DNA of 64,000 nucleotides, taken from NCBI RefSeq assembly GCF_033115175.1, contig NC_084837.1:9314266-9378265 (forward strand), in the 5' to 3' direction. A model generated the notes under the pieces. It had not been told where the DNA came from. It ran no database searches and saw only the letters and a list, made by a program, of their open reading frames with translations. Position 1 is the first letter of the stretch. Every line of letters starts with the position of its first letter. The position numbers and the translations under genes are program-made. Below, piece after piece: positions 25,401-35,969 of this stretch. Source of the stretch: Lepus europaeus. Its lineage: Eukaryota; Chordata; Mammalia; Lagomorpha; Leporidae.

Positions 25401-26285
25401 GGAGGCACTGCCCTAATTTGTGTAGCTGGAGGGGGTTGTGGGGCTTTTGGGGGGCCCAGGTCTGCCCTGCTCTGGTAACAGTTTTGGTGGGTGAATTTTA
25501 AGTCCATTTGTCTGCTGTCCCCAGGGCCAGGGCATGGGCAGGTAGCTGCCAACAGGAGCCTGGTGACCGGGGCGGGCCATGATAGGCAGATGTGTGGGGT
25601 GGGGGTGTCACTGCCCTTCAGACCTGGGCGAGAGTCCACGCAGGAAGTCCAAGGCCCTGCCCAGGCGTCCTGGACTCCCCCAGGCCACCTTGCCTGGCCG
25701 TCCCAGGCTGATGTCCTCTTGCCCTGGCCCTTCCTGAAGCCAGGACGGTCCTGTCATTGCCACCTCACTGGTCCCCTCTCAGCCTCCCCGGAGAGTCACA
25801 CCCAGCACCCTGTTCAGAGCCGCGTCTTCAAACCTCCACTTTGCAGTCTCAGCAGCAAAACCGCAGTCCGAGACGCCCCACCCCATTTCCCAATCTCCTG
25901 GATTTCGCCAGCACCGACCTTTCAACTCCGCCCTGGCTTCCCTGGGCGGACCCGGGAGTGGTGCCCGGGGCTGGAGGGACTGGCTCAGCACCTCCAGGGG
26001 CTCCACCTGCTCCTCCGTGGCTCAGGATGGGGGAGGAAACGTTCCGCAGTCACTCAGCACTCAGGGACTTAAATGGCTTCAGATGTTCAAGGTTGCAAGA
26101 CTAAAGTCACCGAGGCACCCTTGACATCGCGACTGGACCGCTATGCGAAGCTCCCTCACTGTAGAGGCCAGGAGTGACATCAGCCTCCCTTGGCGCCAGC
26201 TGTCTTTCAGGATGAACTGCTTATCAAAAGGAATCCACCCAAGTGGGTTAACCTTAGCCCGATCATGACTTGTAGTCACATTGAA
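25400..26285. other. Intergenic sequence, nothing recognised
   Basis: It includes a 193-codon plus-strand frame (25491-26072) with low-complexity Pro/Ser/Gly content, no domain and no splice context; I do not call it a gene. Confidence 0.55.
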
Positions 26286-26335
26286 ACATAACACCGTACT
26301 CCGTAAAAATGTACGATTACCACATGGCAATCAGA

Positions 26336-26355
26336 CACACACACACACACACACA
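26336..26355. repeat. (AC)n microsatellite
   Basis: About ten CA units, within the old L1-like stretch. Confidence 0.9.
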
Positions 26356-26374
26356 CTATCTTAAAGAGTGCAGT

Positions 26375-26706
26375 GGGCCGGTGCCGTGGCTTAACAGGCT
26401 AATCCTCCGCCTTGAGGCGCCAGCACACTGGGTTCTAGTCCCGGTTGGGGTGCCGGATTCTATCCCAGTTGCCCCTCTTCCAGGCCAGCTCTCTGCTATG
26501 GCCTGGGAAGGCAGTGGAGGATGGCCCAAGTCCTTGGGCCCTGCACCCGCATGGGAGACCAGGAGAAGCACCTGGCTCCTGGCTTCGGATCAGCGAGATG
26601 CGCCAGCCGCTGCAGCCATTGGAGGGTGAACCAACGGCAAAAAGGAAGACCCTTCTCTCTGTCTCTCTCTCTCACTATCCACTCTGCCTGTCAAAGAAAA
26701 AAAAAA
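26375..26706 (+). mobile_element. C-repeat SINE (plus strand)
   Basis: Starts 'gggccggtgccgtggcttaacaggctaatcctccgcc' and ends 'ctgcctgtcaaagaaaaaaaaaaa'. The flank agtgcagt is repeated on both sides. It splits the L1-like/MIR-like unit at 26290-26780. Confidence 0.94.
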
Positions 26707-27239
26707 AGTGCAGTGTACCACATAGTGGTTAAAACCACAGGTTATGAAGGCAAGAGCCCAAATTTTTTATTTGTTTGGACCTACAGAGTTCTAATCACTG
26801 GCTGCAAGAGGCCATTTGCTTCTCCAGCAGATAAAACCCTGTTGGCCAGTGCTGCCAGGAGCAGGTTAGGGGAAGCCCAGCTCCAGGCAGGGAAATCCCA
26901 GGTCTGGGACCCCCCCAGCCTGTATGGAACTCAGCCGCCATAAAAAGCCCACTCAGCCGCCATAAAAACTCCCTGAGAAGCACAGCACTGCTGCCCATTC
27001 ACAGGAGGATTACCGGCACCACGGGCCAACCAGGAACGTGAGCAGGAGCTAAACCCGCACCTCTCAGCCCCAACTTCAGTCTATAAGAACCATCACCCCC
27101 AACGCCTCGGGGAGCCCAAGGATGAAGCAATCGCAGTCCAGCTCCTTGCTCTGCAGTTTGCAACTAAGGTCCGTGGTCGGCTTTCTGTGCATCAGGCACG
27201 CGGACCCGCGGCGGGGGGGGGTCTTGTTGCACCTTCACC

Positions 27240-28000
27240 TAGTTTGGGGATCATTGGCAGCAAAATGACGTTGAAAAGTCATGGGGGATCTCTGAGAAAG
27301 TCGGGCACACCAACAACCCCACTCCTGGGGATTTGCTCAAGACAAATATGACATCCTGGAAGCCCAAGACCATAGGCACAGTCACCAGATCAGATCAGGG
27401 GGTGTCAGGGTGCAAGGAATTTTCTAGAATAGTGAAAGCGGCCAAATCTCAATTGTGGGAGTGGCCAACATGCACCAAAATAACACACAGTAAAGGGATG
27501 TGTTTTACTGAATGTGACTTGAACTCCGATAGACCTGTGTTGAAAAGGGGGCTGGTATTCCTGAAAAAAAAAAAAAATAGAGTAAATAAATGAAATTGCC
27601 GTATGATCCAGCAACCTCACTTCTGGGCGTGCAGAGGCACACAGAGATATCTGTCCACTGATGTCCACAGCAGCACTGTGCAGCACAAATGTCCACTCAC
27701 CAGAGACTGGCTAAGCCGTATGCAGTCCCTCCGTGAAATGTGTAATGGAATAACACTATTCCATCTGAAAAAGCCGCTTCCGGCACCTGCCGCAGCCTGG
27801 ATGAACCTCGAGGACATTGGGCCAAGTGAAAGGAGCAGGCACAAAAACACAGATGCACGACTCCACACATCTCAGCTTCCCAGAGCGGCCAAGATCACAG
27901 ACAGAGGGCAGAATGGTAGTGCATGTGGCCGCACCAAAGTTCGGGTGTTGCCCATGCGATGGCATTGAGCGGTGATTAGGCCACAAGGGCTGCTGCGTCA
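27240..28000 (+). mobile_element. Old L1 3' region (L1M-like, plus strand)
   Basis: 'tatgatccagcaacctcacttctgggcgtgc', 'agcagcactgtgcagcacaaatgtccactcacc', 'cctgcagcctggatgaacctcgaggacattgggccaagtgaaa'-like text and 'gcacgactccacacatctc' match the 3' part of L1 ORF2 and its 3'UTR. It is heavily mutated with no intact frame. Confidence 0.7.
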
Positions 28001-28670
28001 TGGGTGGGATCAGGCCCTTGTGAAAGGTGCCGCGGGCAGCTTGCGCCTCTTCTCTTCTGCCCTAAGGCTTTGGCCGTGAGGTGCCATCTTGGAAGCAGGG
28101 GCCAGTCCTCCCCAGCACCGACCCTGCTGCCTCCAGTCCTGGGAGAGTGGAGCGTGTGCTCTGTGTAGGCCACCCTGGCTCCCGCGGCACGAGCAGAGCA
28201 AAGCCGGTAGTTAGCAGGGGCTGTGCGGGAGGGGAGCGTGGGGAGCTAGTGTTTCATGGGGGCAGGGTTCAGTCTGGGGGGCTGAGACGCTGGAGATGGA
28301 CCGCAGTGATGACTGCCCAGCACGGTGGATGTGCGCAGCCGAGTGGCAACTGTTGTGTGTATTTTACCGAAGTTGGGGTGGGGGAGCACTGAGGGCAGCA
28401 CTTTCCTGAAAGGCTCTGGGTGTTCTGGCCAAGTCTTGGGAGCGAGTAAGCTAGGACGCTGACTGCAGGGTGAGACTCGCGGCTCTGGGGCAGCCCCTGC
28501 CCCCTGTCCTGAGCTGTGTGGCCCAAGAAGGCCGCCCCTCGCCGCGCGAGGCCACCAAGCCCTTGCAGTATGGCTGGTCAAACTCAGGCATGCTGTGTGC
28601 AAACTGCACATTGGGAAGAAAGCATGGAAAACGCCCAGCATAGCGCTTTTTAGGTTGTCTACAAATGACA
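28000..28670. other. Intergenic sequence, nothing recognised
   Basis: Possibly a further part of the old L1 3'UTR near 28320-28390. No exon is supported. Confidence 0.45.
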
Positions 28671-28675
28671 ATGTT

Positions 28676-28885
28676 TTCAAAGTGCTGAGGGAACTTCAAA
28701 ATTTTGTGGGGGAAAAACGGAATTAAAGTTTATTTAGGTGCAAAATTTTTGAACTCTGCATATTTTTTGTGATGTACTTTTTTTTAAAGAATCCTCCATA
28801 TGCATGAACTTCAAATTTTTTTCCCACCAACAAAACGTTTAATTCCATTTCCACCAACTTTTTAAAGTACTCCTGTGTGAGGTTA
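28676..28885. mobile_element. Mariner-like MITE with diverged terminal inverted repeats
   Basis: The left end 'gaacttcaaaattttgtggg..ggaattaaa' and the reverse complement of the right end 'tttaattccatttccaccaactttttaaagta' match over about 40 bases with mismatches. The interior has the 'ggtgcaaaatttttgaactctgcat' segment of mammalian mariner-type elements. There is no transposase frame. Confidence 0.6.
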
Positions 28886-28899
28886 CCAAGAAAGATGGT

Positions 28900-30955
28900 T
28901 GAAGTGAATCTCACTTGTTCCTTTAGCCTTTCTTGAGGGTACTTCCTGGGAAAGGTGAGCGCCCATGGTGCTTCTGGTGCGTGTCTGCGCGGGTCTCCTG
29001 CAGGTACCTGCAGTCCTGCTGATCAGACTTCCCGTGTGGGCTTCCTTGTTCTCCAGATGGGCTCTGGTTAACGTGCAAGTTCCCAGCCATCCACGCAGAC
29101 CCGAGTGCGACCAGGGGTGGACAACTGGGAGGGAGCAGGACAGCAGGTCAGCAGGTCAGCAGGACAGCAGGTCCCAGCCATTCCATGGCAGCCTGCAACT
29201 TCAGGGCCAGCCCAGGTGCGCCCTCCAGAGCCCCCCTCAGAGCAGGGTCCCTTCCTGGCATGCCACTCTTCCCATGCACCCCCACCCCAGCCCTCCCTTG
29301 GCACCCTGGGGTGCTGCTTGCCCCAGAGCTGTGCTGCTTTTTGCATCCTGCCCTGGGTGACTGCTCTGTGCAGGGACAGAGACCCAGGCCCCCTTGCCTA
29401 GGTTCGAGACACCTCTGAAGGCCAGTCCAGCACCAACTTCCTGTGGGTAGACGCCTTGGGTGAGTGCGCAGTCCTGCGTCCCTGCCTGCTAGGGGGCATG
29501 GGTTCCAGGATCTCCGCCCGCAGGTCTGGAGTCCGACTCCCGGGCTGACCTGTGGCCGCGTGTGTGCCAGGGCGAAGCTGACTCAGTGTGGAATTTGGAG
29601 CCTGCCCTCTGACGCCCAGCAGGGAAACCTGAGCACTGGGGGGAGGTGGGGCCCAGCTTCACTCTCTGGGGTCTCTGGGGCGGCCACAAGCCATGCCCAC
29701 TGCCGGGCGGCTTATGCAACAGCTGATCATTTCTCACCCTCCTGGAAGCTGCAAGCCCCAGCCAGGTTGGGTACCGCTGACCTGGTGTCTGGGGCAGACG
29801 GCTCCGTGGCTCGTGAATGGCCTCTTTCTCACCAGGTCCTCCCATGGTGGGCACAGGGGGACAGTACTGCCATCGGAAGCGTGGCCCTCCCTCCCAATCC
29901 CATCACACGGGGGCTTGGGCTTCGACACGCGAGTTCGGAGAGGACACCAACATTAGTCCCTATTGGGTGGGACACTCGTGGAACGAAACTTGGTGGCAAG
30001 TGAGAGAGTTCAGGATGGGGGAGCTTCAGAGAGCGGAAGTTGTAAGGTTAACTGATGTGGCTGGCGCAAGGAGGGCACTGATGAAGGCAGCGAGAGGGGC
30101 GTGGGAAGCCCGAACCTCCTCCCTGCCCAGGCAGAGACTCCCGCCTCGTGCGGCTGATGGGAGACGAGGGAGTCTCCAGTCTCCTACAGGGAGCCGAGCT
30201 GCGGGGAAGGGGTGCGGCAGCCCCCAGCTGGCCACGCCGAGCTCAGCACCCTGAGTCATGGGTCGTGGGAGAGCAGGGCTCGGTCATTCAGGATTCTTGG
30301 GAACTTCAGGTTCTGAGAGCCTCTGAGCCAGGGGCTGTCCCCCCAGCACGCCCCCTGCAGGCCTGCGGTGTTCTAAGTAGGGGGTAGCTGGGGAAGTGCG
30401 GGTCCCCCCAGGACTGGTGGGGCGTGGCTTAGACAGTGAGGAAGGTTGCTGTGGGATAGCAGGGCAAGTGAGCGTGTGCTGGGTCCCAGAAGGGCGTCAG
30501 CGTCCACAGCCTGGGCAGGGCTGGGTCCTGGCTCAGCAGCAGGCAGTCCAGGCTGAAGGAATCCAGAATGGGTTTTGGGGGAGGAAAGAAGCCTTGGGAC
30601 CCGCTGCTTCCCTCCTGTGAGTTTCCCTTGGAAAAGAGACTGAGCAGAATCCTGAACAATTCTCACATGGAAATTTACAAGTTTGGAAAGTGTGGATTTT
30701 GAAAGCTGCCCAAATAATTCACATTTCAACAACAATGGACTAGAGAACCCCTTTCTCTGAATCTTTGCCCATAACACATATTAACACTTAATCTGCTTTC
30801 AAAGACATTGATACCCATGTTTAATTTGCATGTTTTTAGCTACTGATAAATTTGGGCACATTTAATGGTGCCCATTTGGTTAATTGGATTAGGTTCTGGC
30901 GCATACAGTGGAGAAAGCACAATGGAAATCCAAATTGGATGATTGATTTCTGTCT
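28900..30955. other. Intergenic sequence, no gene recognised
   Basis: GC-rich to about 30600, then AT-rich. It contains a short tandem (about 8-9 bases, 'cagcaggt/cagcagga') at 29139-29173. The 179-codon frame at 29464-30003 has no recognisable domain. Confidence 0.5.
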
Positions 30956-30961
30956 CTCTCT

Positions 30962-30963
<2 letters not shown>

Positions 30964-30996
<33 letters not shown>

Positions 30997-31087
30997 ACAG
31001 GCAGCGTGGATAGTGAGAGAGAGACAGAGAGAAAGGTCGTCCTTTTTGCCGTTGGTTCACCCTCCAATGGCCGCTGCGGCGCCGGCC
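30964..31087 (-). mobile_element. Internally deleted C-repeat SINE (minus strand)
   Basis: A poly-T of about 30 bases and 'gacaggcagcgtggatagtgagagagagac' run to 'ccaatggccgctgcgg', then jump directly to the terminal 'cgccggcc'. Flanks gatttctgtctct on both sides mark an intact target-site duplication, so the missing middle was lost after or during insertion, not by truncation. Confidence 0.88.
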
Positions 31088-31111
31088 GATTTCTGTCTCT
31101 TTTAAAAGGAG

Positions 31112-31449
31112 TCTCGGCCAGCACTGTGGCTCACTAGGCTAATCCTCCACCTTGCGGCGCCAGCACACGGGGTTCTAGTCCTGGTCAGGGTGCCGGATCC
31201 TGTCCCGGTTGCCCCTCTTCCAGTCCAGCTCTCTGCTGTGGCCCGGGAGTGCAGTGGAGGATGGCCCAAGTGCTTGGGCCCTGCACCCCATGGGAGACCA
31301 GGAGAAGCACCTGGCTCCTGGCTTCGGATCAGTGCGGTGTGCCGGCTGCAGTGGCCATTGGAGGGTGAACCAATGGCAAAGGAAGACCTTCCTCTCTGTC
31401 TGTCTCACTGTCCACTCTGCCTGTCAAAAAAAAAAAAAAAAAAAAAAGG
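31112..31449 (+). mobile_element. C-repeat SINE (plus strand)
   Basis: Starts 'cggccagcactgtggctcactaggctaatcctcc' and ends 'ctgcctgtc' plus about 22 A. The flanks aaaaggagtct are duplicated. Confidence 0.94.
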
Positions 31450-31786
31450 AGTCTGGAGGCTGACCAGGCAGGATGGCTGTTGTGGCTTTGCAAACTTTGC
31501 TCAGTTTTGCTCTCCCTAGAGAATGGCTGTGTACTCTTCAGCCCTGTGTTCCAAGATGGCTGCTCGAGCTCCAGGCATCACATCCTCATTCTAAGCAGCA
31601 GGATAGAGGCAGGTGCAAAGGAGCGCACACTCTGTCTCTTTAAAGAAACTTCTCGAACGTAGCTTACAACATTTGTGCTTTGCGTGTATTCCCTCAGAAT
31701 TAACACACGGCTACACCTTGCTGCAGGCTGGGAACCATCTGAGCCAGGCAACCCTAAGTAAAACCGGGTTCTGTTCCTAAGAGCCA
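31450..31786. other. Intergenic sequence, nothing recognised
   Basis: No repeat or exon recognised between the SINE and the 27-bp minisatellite. Confidence 0.5.
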
Positions 31787-31949
31787 TGGAGGCGGTGTGA
31801 ACTGGAGGAGATGAGGAGGCGGTGTGAACTGGGGGAGATGAGGAGGCGATGTGAACTGGGGGAGATGAGGAGGCGGTGTGAACTGGGGGAGATGAGGAGG
31901 CGGTGTGAACTGGGGGAGATGAGGAGGCGGTGTGAACTGGAGGAGATGA
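31787..31949. repeat. 27-bp minisatellite, six copies
   Basis: Unit gaggcggtgtgaactggggg plus agatgag, with starts at 31789, 31816 and every 27 bases after. Copies differ at only one or two bases (first and last have gga in place of ggg; the third has gat in place of ggt). Since 27 is divisible by 3, nine-residue repeat frames stay open on both strands. Confidence 0.96.
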
Positions 31950-32630
31950 CCATGTGTTCTTTTGCTGATCCTTTCCGGTTGGTTGTGTGGCCTCTTAGTG
32001 GGGGCAGGAGTCTACGCTGTGCAGACTGAGCCATGAGAAACTGACTGTTTTGCTCTTTGGCTGACAACAGCAGCCATGCTGACGCCGCCTGGCAGAGACG
32101 CACTCTTGCCCTGATGCCGCCAGCACGGCCAGCCTCCTGGTCCCGTTGCCATGTACGTGTCGGATTGGCTGGTGAGCCTTTTGCCTTCCAGAAACTTCAA
32201 GGCTGTGCCTCCTTTTCTTCCATAGCTTCTGAGCTGCCTGATTGGGCAGAGAATACTTCCTATAATCTCGATTTTCTTCCAAGGTGTGAATTGCATTTTT
32301 TTTAAAAACACTTAGACCTTGTGTCATGGTGGAGCTTCTCTTTGTATATGGTATAAATAGGGCGCAGCTTGGTCATCTCCCAGCTGCCCGGCCAGTGCTG
32401 GAACTATGTTTGAGCGATGTTCAGAAAGCTCGTAGAAAATGCACTTATGGAAAACCTGTGCGTGGATTTCAGTATTTCTTCACCAGCTTTCGGAAGGGCC
32501 CTCACATTAAGCAGCCCGGCATCCTCCTGCCAAGGTGAAGGTTCCTGTAAAGATTTACTCACAGTAGGATCTGCCTGGAGGCTTCGGGGAGAATGTGGGT
32601 CTTGAACTTGACCAATCACTGCTTTTTGCA
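31950..32630. other. Intergenic sequence, nothing recognised
   Basis: Single-copy-looking sequence. No splice-supported exon. Confidence 0.5.
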
Positions 32631-32631
32631 T

Positions 32632-32795
32632 TTTTAGCTATTTTATTTCTGTGAAAGGCAGAGAGACAGAGTGAGAGTGCCCATCTGCTGGTGGCTGGGC
32701 CGGGCCGGGCTGGGTGTCCCACATGGGTCACAAGGACTCAAGGAGACCCTACCCTGGCTACTGGGACAAGAACTGGGGAGACAGAACCACAGGGA
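32632..32795 (-). mobile_element. Degenerate SINE fragment (minus strand)
   Basis: 'ttagctattttatttctgtgaaaggcagagagacagagtgagag' followed by 'cccatctgctggtggctgggcc' resembles an old SINE 3' half in antisense. Confidence 0.45.
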
Positions 32796-32799
32796 GAGC

Positions 32800-33045
32800 A
32801 GGGGCAGATGTGTGGCTGAGAGTTTAGGATGCCCACGTTCCACGTCGGAGGGCCTACGTTCAATCCAGGCTTCAGCTCCCAACCCTAGATCTCTGCTGAT
32901 GTGGACCCTGGGGGCAATGGTGATGGCTGCAGCGACTGGGTTCCTGCCATCCACGTGGGAGATCTGGATGGAGCTCCTGGCTTTGGCCAGCTCAGCCCCA
33001 GCCACTGTGGGCGTTTGGAGACCATGGCCGTGACGGTCACCTGCT
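32800..33045 (+). mobile_element. Old lagomorph SINE, divergent subfamily (plus strand)
   Basis: 'ggatgcccacgttcc', 'ttcaatccaggcttcagctccc', 'tgggttcctgccatccacgtgggagatctggatggagctcctgg' are older-subfamily body blocks. Confidence 0.65.
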
Positions 33046-33138
33046 TCTACCAAGAGGCTGGTCTGTCGGACGGTTCCCCATCTGGGCCACACCCTCTTGG
33101 GAGACCGTTCTCCTGGAGCTACATTGCATCCCACACCA

Positions 33139-33503
33139 TCTTTTTTTTTTATTTTATTTTTTAATTTTTTATTTTTGACAGGCAGAGTGGACAGTGAGAG
33201 AGAGAGACAGAGAGAAAGGTCTTCCTTTGCCGTTGATTCACCCTCCAATGGCCGCTGCGGCTGGCGTGCTGTGGCCGGTGCACCGTGCTGATCCGAAGGC
33301 AGGAGCCAGGTGCTTCTCCTGGTCTCCCATGGGGTGCAGGGCCCAAGGACTTGGGCCATCCTCCACTGCCTTCCAGGGCCATAGCAGAGAGCTGGCCTGG
33401 AAGAGGGGCACCCGGGATAGAATCCGGCGCCCCGACCGGGACTAGAACCCGGCATGCCGACGCCGCAGGCAGAGGATTAGCCTAGTGAGCCACTGCGCCG
33501 GCC
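33139..33503 (-). mobile_element. C-repeat SINE (minus strand)
   Basis: Long T/A-rich tail, 'tttttgacaggcagagtggacagtgagag', to 'gtgagccactgcgccggcc'. It contains the 'gctggcgtgctgtggccggtgcaccgtgctg' insertion seen in young copies. Confidence 0.94.
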
Positions 33504-33739
33504 TAATCTTTCAAGGGCGTGTCCAAGTGAGCAGCTTTGGAAGGGAGCTGCGCTGTCTCCCTCTACGGAGCAAGGGCAGATTTATTGGCCACTCGGGGTT
33601 ACAGAGATGATGCCTCCCTGCGGGCAAAGGTTGGGCAGGAATGCCTGCAGCTCTTGTAAAATGCGGGGCCCTCAGCACGGGGCCCCCGAGCTGTGACAGG
33701 GCCTGATACAAGAACGTGTGACTCGAAAGCCATGTTCTG

Positions 33740-34110
33740 GTCCTCACCCCCAGTATGTACAAATGCGACCTTGGCTGGAAATTGGGCCTTGAAGAAGGAA
33801 ACAAGGTGGGGTCGCGGTGGATGAGGGTGGGCCCTCGATCCTGTGACCGGTGTCCTTCCAGGGTGCAACGAGATGCAGAGGGGCCCAAGGGGGGGGGGAC
33901 AGAGACAGAGTGAGAAACTAGGGCCGAGAGCCGGGCACTGCCAGCCATCCCCGGGAGCGTGCAGAGAGGCGTGGCTGGGCCTCTAGGAAGAGCCAATCCA
34001 GCCAGCACCTTGACTTTGGACTTCTGGCCTTCAGAACTGAGTTGTTAATCTTGACCCTTCGGAGCAGCCGAGTGGTGTGATTTGTTACAGCAGCCTGGGG
34101 AGTGAGCCCA
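33740..34110 (+). mobile_element. MLT1-like MaLR LTR remnant
   Basis: 'ggtgggccctcgatcctgtgaccggtgtccttcc', 'caccttgactttggacttctggccttcagaactgagttgtt' and 'gtggtgtgatttgttacagcagcctgggga' occur in the order of the MLT1 LTR. No internal retroviral genes are seen. Confidence 0.6.
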
Positions 34111-35600
34111 GGGGTGGGGGGTGGAGGTGGGTGTGAAGAGTGGCCGCCAGCACGTGGTTCACGGTGAGGTGGCCACGCGGTGGGCTGTGAAGCCCCCTGC
34201 CTGACCTTGGATCTGCTGCCGGTGTCTGTGTGATTGGGGCAGGGCGCTGGGCCAGGGGCTGGCACAGGTGACCAGGCAGTGAGAGCGTGCTGCCAACCCG
34301 GACATGGCTTTCTCAGGGGAAGGGCAAGGGCAGGTGTGAAGTCTCCAATCCCTGCCGGGGGTGGGCGGGGGAGGCGTCCGGTCCTGCTGGTTCAGAGCTG
34401 TTACCATCAGGCTGTGCAGCGCGGGGCGGGGCGAGTCCAGGGATGCCTGGGCAGCCGCTGGCCTGCCTCTGGGCAGACAGGGACGCCAGGACACGGGGGT
34501 AGCAAAGCCTGCATGTGGGCCAAAGGCAGTGTGGCTGCACCTGCTGAGCCAAGGAATCCCCAAAGCAGAAGTGGCGTGGGCAGGACCCAAGCTGGAAGTC
34601 CCTTTAGTTGAGCCCTGGCCAGCATGGGCACTTGGACCCAAGAACTGGTGCAGAACCTTGCTTACTGGCATGGGCTGCCGCCTCCTGCCATGCCCCTTCC
34701 CTCCCTTCCCTGTGTCCTGACCTCCATCACCAGGAGAAAGCTGGGATGCTAGGAGGTTTGGGAAGGGGAGAGGCTCAAATTTTTGTGGTCCTCTGCGGAC
34801 CACAAAGCACAGTGTTTGTGGTCCGCAGAGGTCCCATGTGCCTAAGGAAACACTTTGGACGCTCACGTGGCAATTCGGGGACCAGGGATCTTGCCTGAAC
34901 GAGCTGGGCGTGGGTCACTCAGGGCAGCTTCCGGGAGGGGTGGCGGCTCAATAGTCGAGAGTGCTGGGAGGGGGAGGGGGCTGCTCTGAGAGTTGTCCCT
35001 GGGGCGAGCCGCAGTGACGGGTGACAGCTCCGTGGCCCTGGAAGCATTGTCTCAACGTTAGTGTGCTAAGTGATAAATGCAACCCAGGACTCGCATCTGC
35101 ACCTCTGAACGACATTGGCGCGCATGTGAGAAAGGTTGTCCCCAGGGAGGCCCTCAGCATGTCACCAGCTAGAACAGGGTGAAGACCCCACCACCCGCAG
35201 GTGGGCTTTTAGGAAACCGTGCCTGCCCTCACTGCACGCCACGGTGCCCTGTTTCTCACCCGTCCTCTCCCCTGTTGGAAGATGCTAGCCACGCCTTCTC
35301 GGGCGATTCCAAGTCCATGAGCTGGTTCTGGCCATCGTCACTGGGAAAGCGACACCCTCAGCTGACTGTGCCTTGCTGTGGGCCTAGCACGCAGTAGGAG
35401 CTCGCTGCAGTGCTGGGACACCTCTGTGGTGGGGTGAGGGAGGAGGAACCGGTGAGGCCGCAGAAGTGAGGACTAGGAAGCAGGATGTGGCCACTTCTGT
35501 CTCGGCTGCCAGGAAGTTCAGAGCAGAATGGGGAGCTCAACTCTGAGTTCAAGAGTTAAAGCTTAATCGTGCGTTCGGCTTGACCCGTACAGTTTAAAAC
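34110..35600. other. Intergenic sequence with one perfect inverted repeat
   Basis: No gene recognised. The minus-strand frame at 34159-34866 is low-complexity. The inverted repeat at 34782-34831 is listed separately. Confidence 0.55.
34782..34831. repeat. Perfect 17-bp inverted repeat with an overlapping 10-bp hairpin
   Basis: Left arm cctctgcggaccacaaa (34790-34806), spacer gcacagtg, right arm tttgtggtccgcagagg (34815-34831), with no mismatch. In addition tttgtggtcc at 34782-34791 pairs with ggaccacaaa at 34797-34806 around a 5-base loop, so the middle arm can pair with either neighbour. Confidence 0.97.
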
Positions 35601-35611
35601 GTGTTTATCGC

Positions 35612-35966
35612 GCCGCGGCTCACTAGGCTAATCCTCTGCCTTGCGGCGCCGGCACACCGGGTTCTAGTCCCTGTCGGGGAGCCGGATTCTGTCCCAATTG
35701 CCCCTCTTCCAGGCCAGCTCTCTGCTGTGGCCCGGGAGTGCAGTGGAGGATGGCCCAGGTGCTTGGGCCCTGCACCCCATGGGAGACCAGGAGAAGCACC
35801 TGGCTCCTGGCTTCGGATCAGCGCGGTGCGCCAGTCGCAGTGCGCCAGCTGCGGCGGCCATTGGAGGGTGAACCAACGGCAAAGGAAGACCTTTCTCTCT
35901 GTCTCTCTCTCTCTCACTGTCCACTCTGCCTGTCAAAAAAAAAAAAAAAAAAAAAGAAAAAAAAAA
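35612..35966 (+). mobile_element. Young C-repeat SINE (plus strand), 14-bp target-site duplication
   Basis: Near-consensus body from 'gccgcggctcactaggctaatcctctgcc' to 'ctgcctgtc' and an A-rich tail with one G. The flanks aaacgtgtttatcg are identical. Confidence 0.95.
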
Positions 35967-35969
35967 CGT

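Noticed and set aside
25491..26072. 193-codon plus-strand open frame in intergenic DNA
   Set aside because: No domain, no plausible exon boundaries, low-complexity composition and overlapping frames in other phases.
31777..32103. Repeat protein with nine-residue units on either strand
   Set aside because: Explained by a 27-base minisatellite; both strands are open for the same reason.
32643..33455. 270-codon minus-strand open frame
   Set aside because: Runs through two SINEs on opposite strands; the 'protein' repeats C-repeat SINE translations (for example AQVLGPCT) seen at many other loci.
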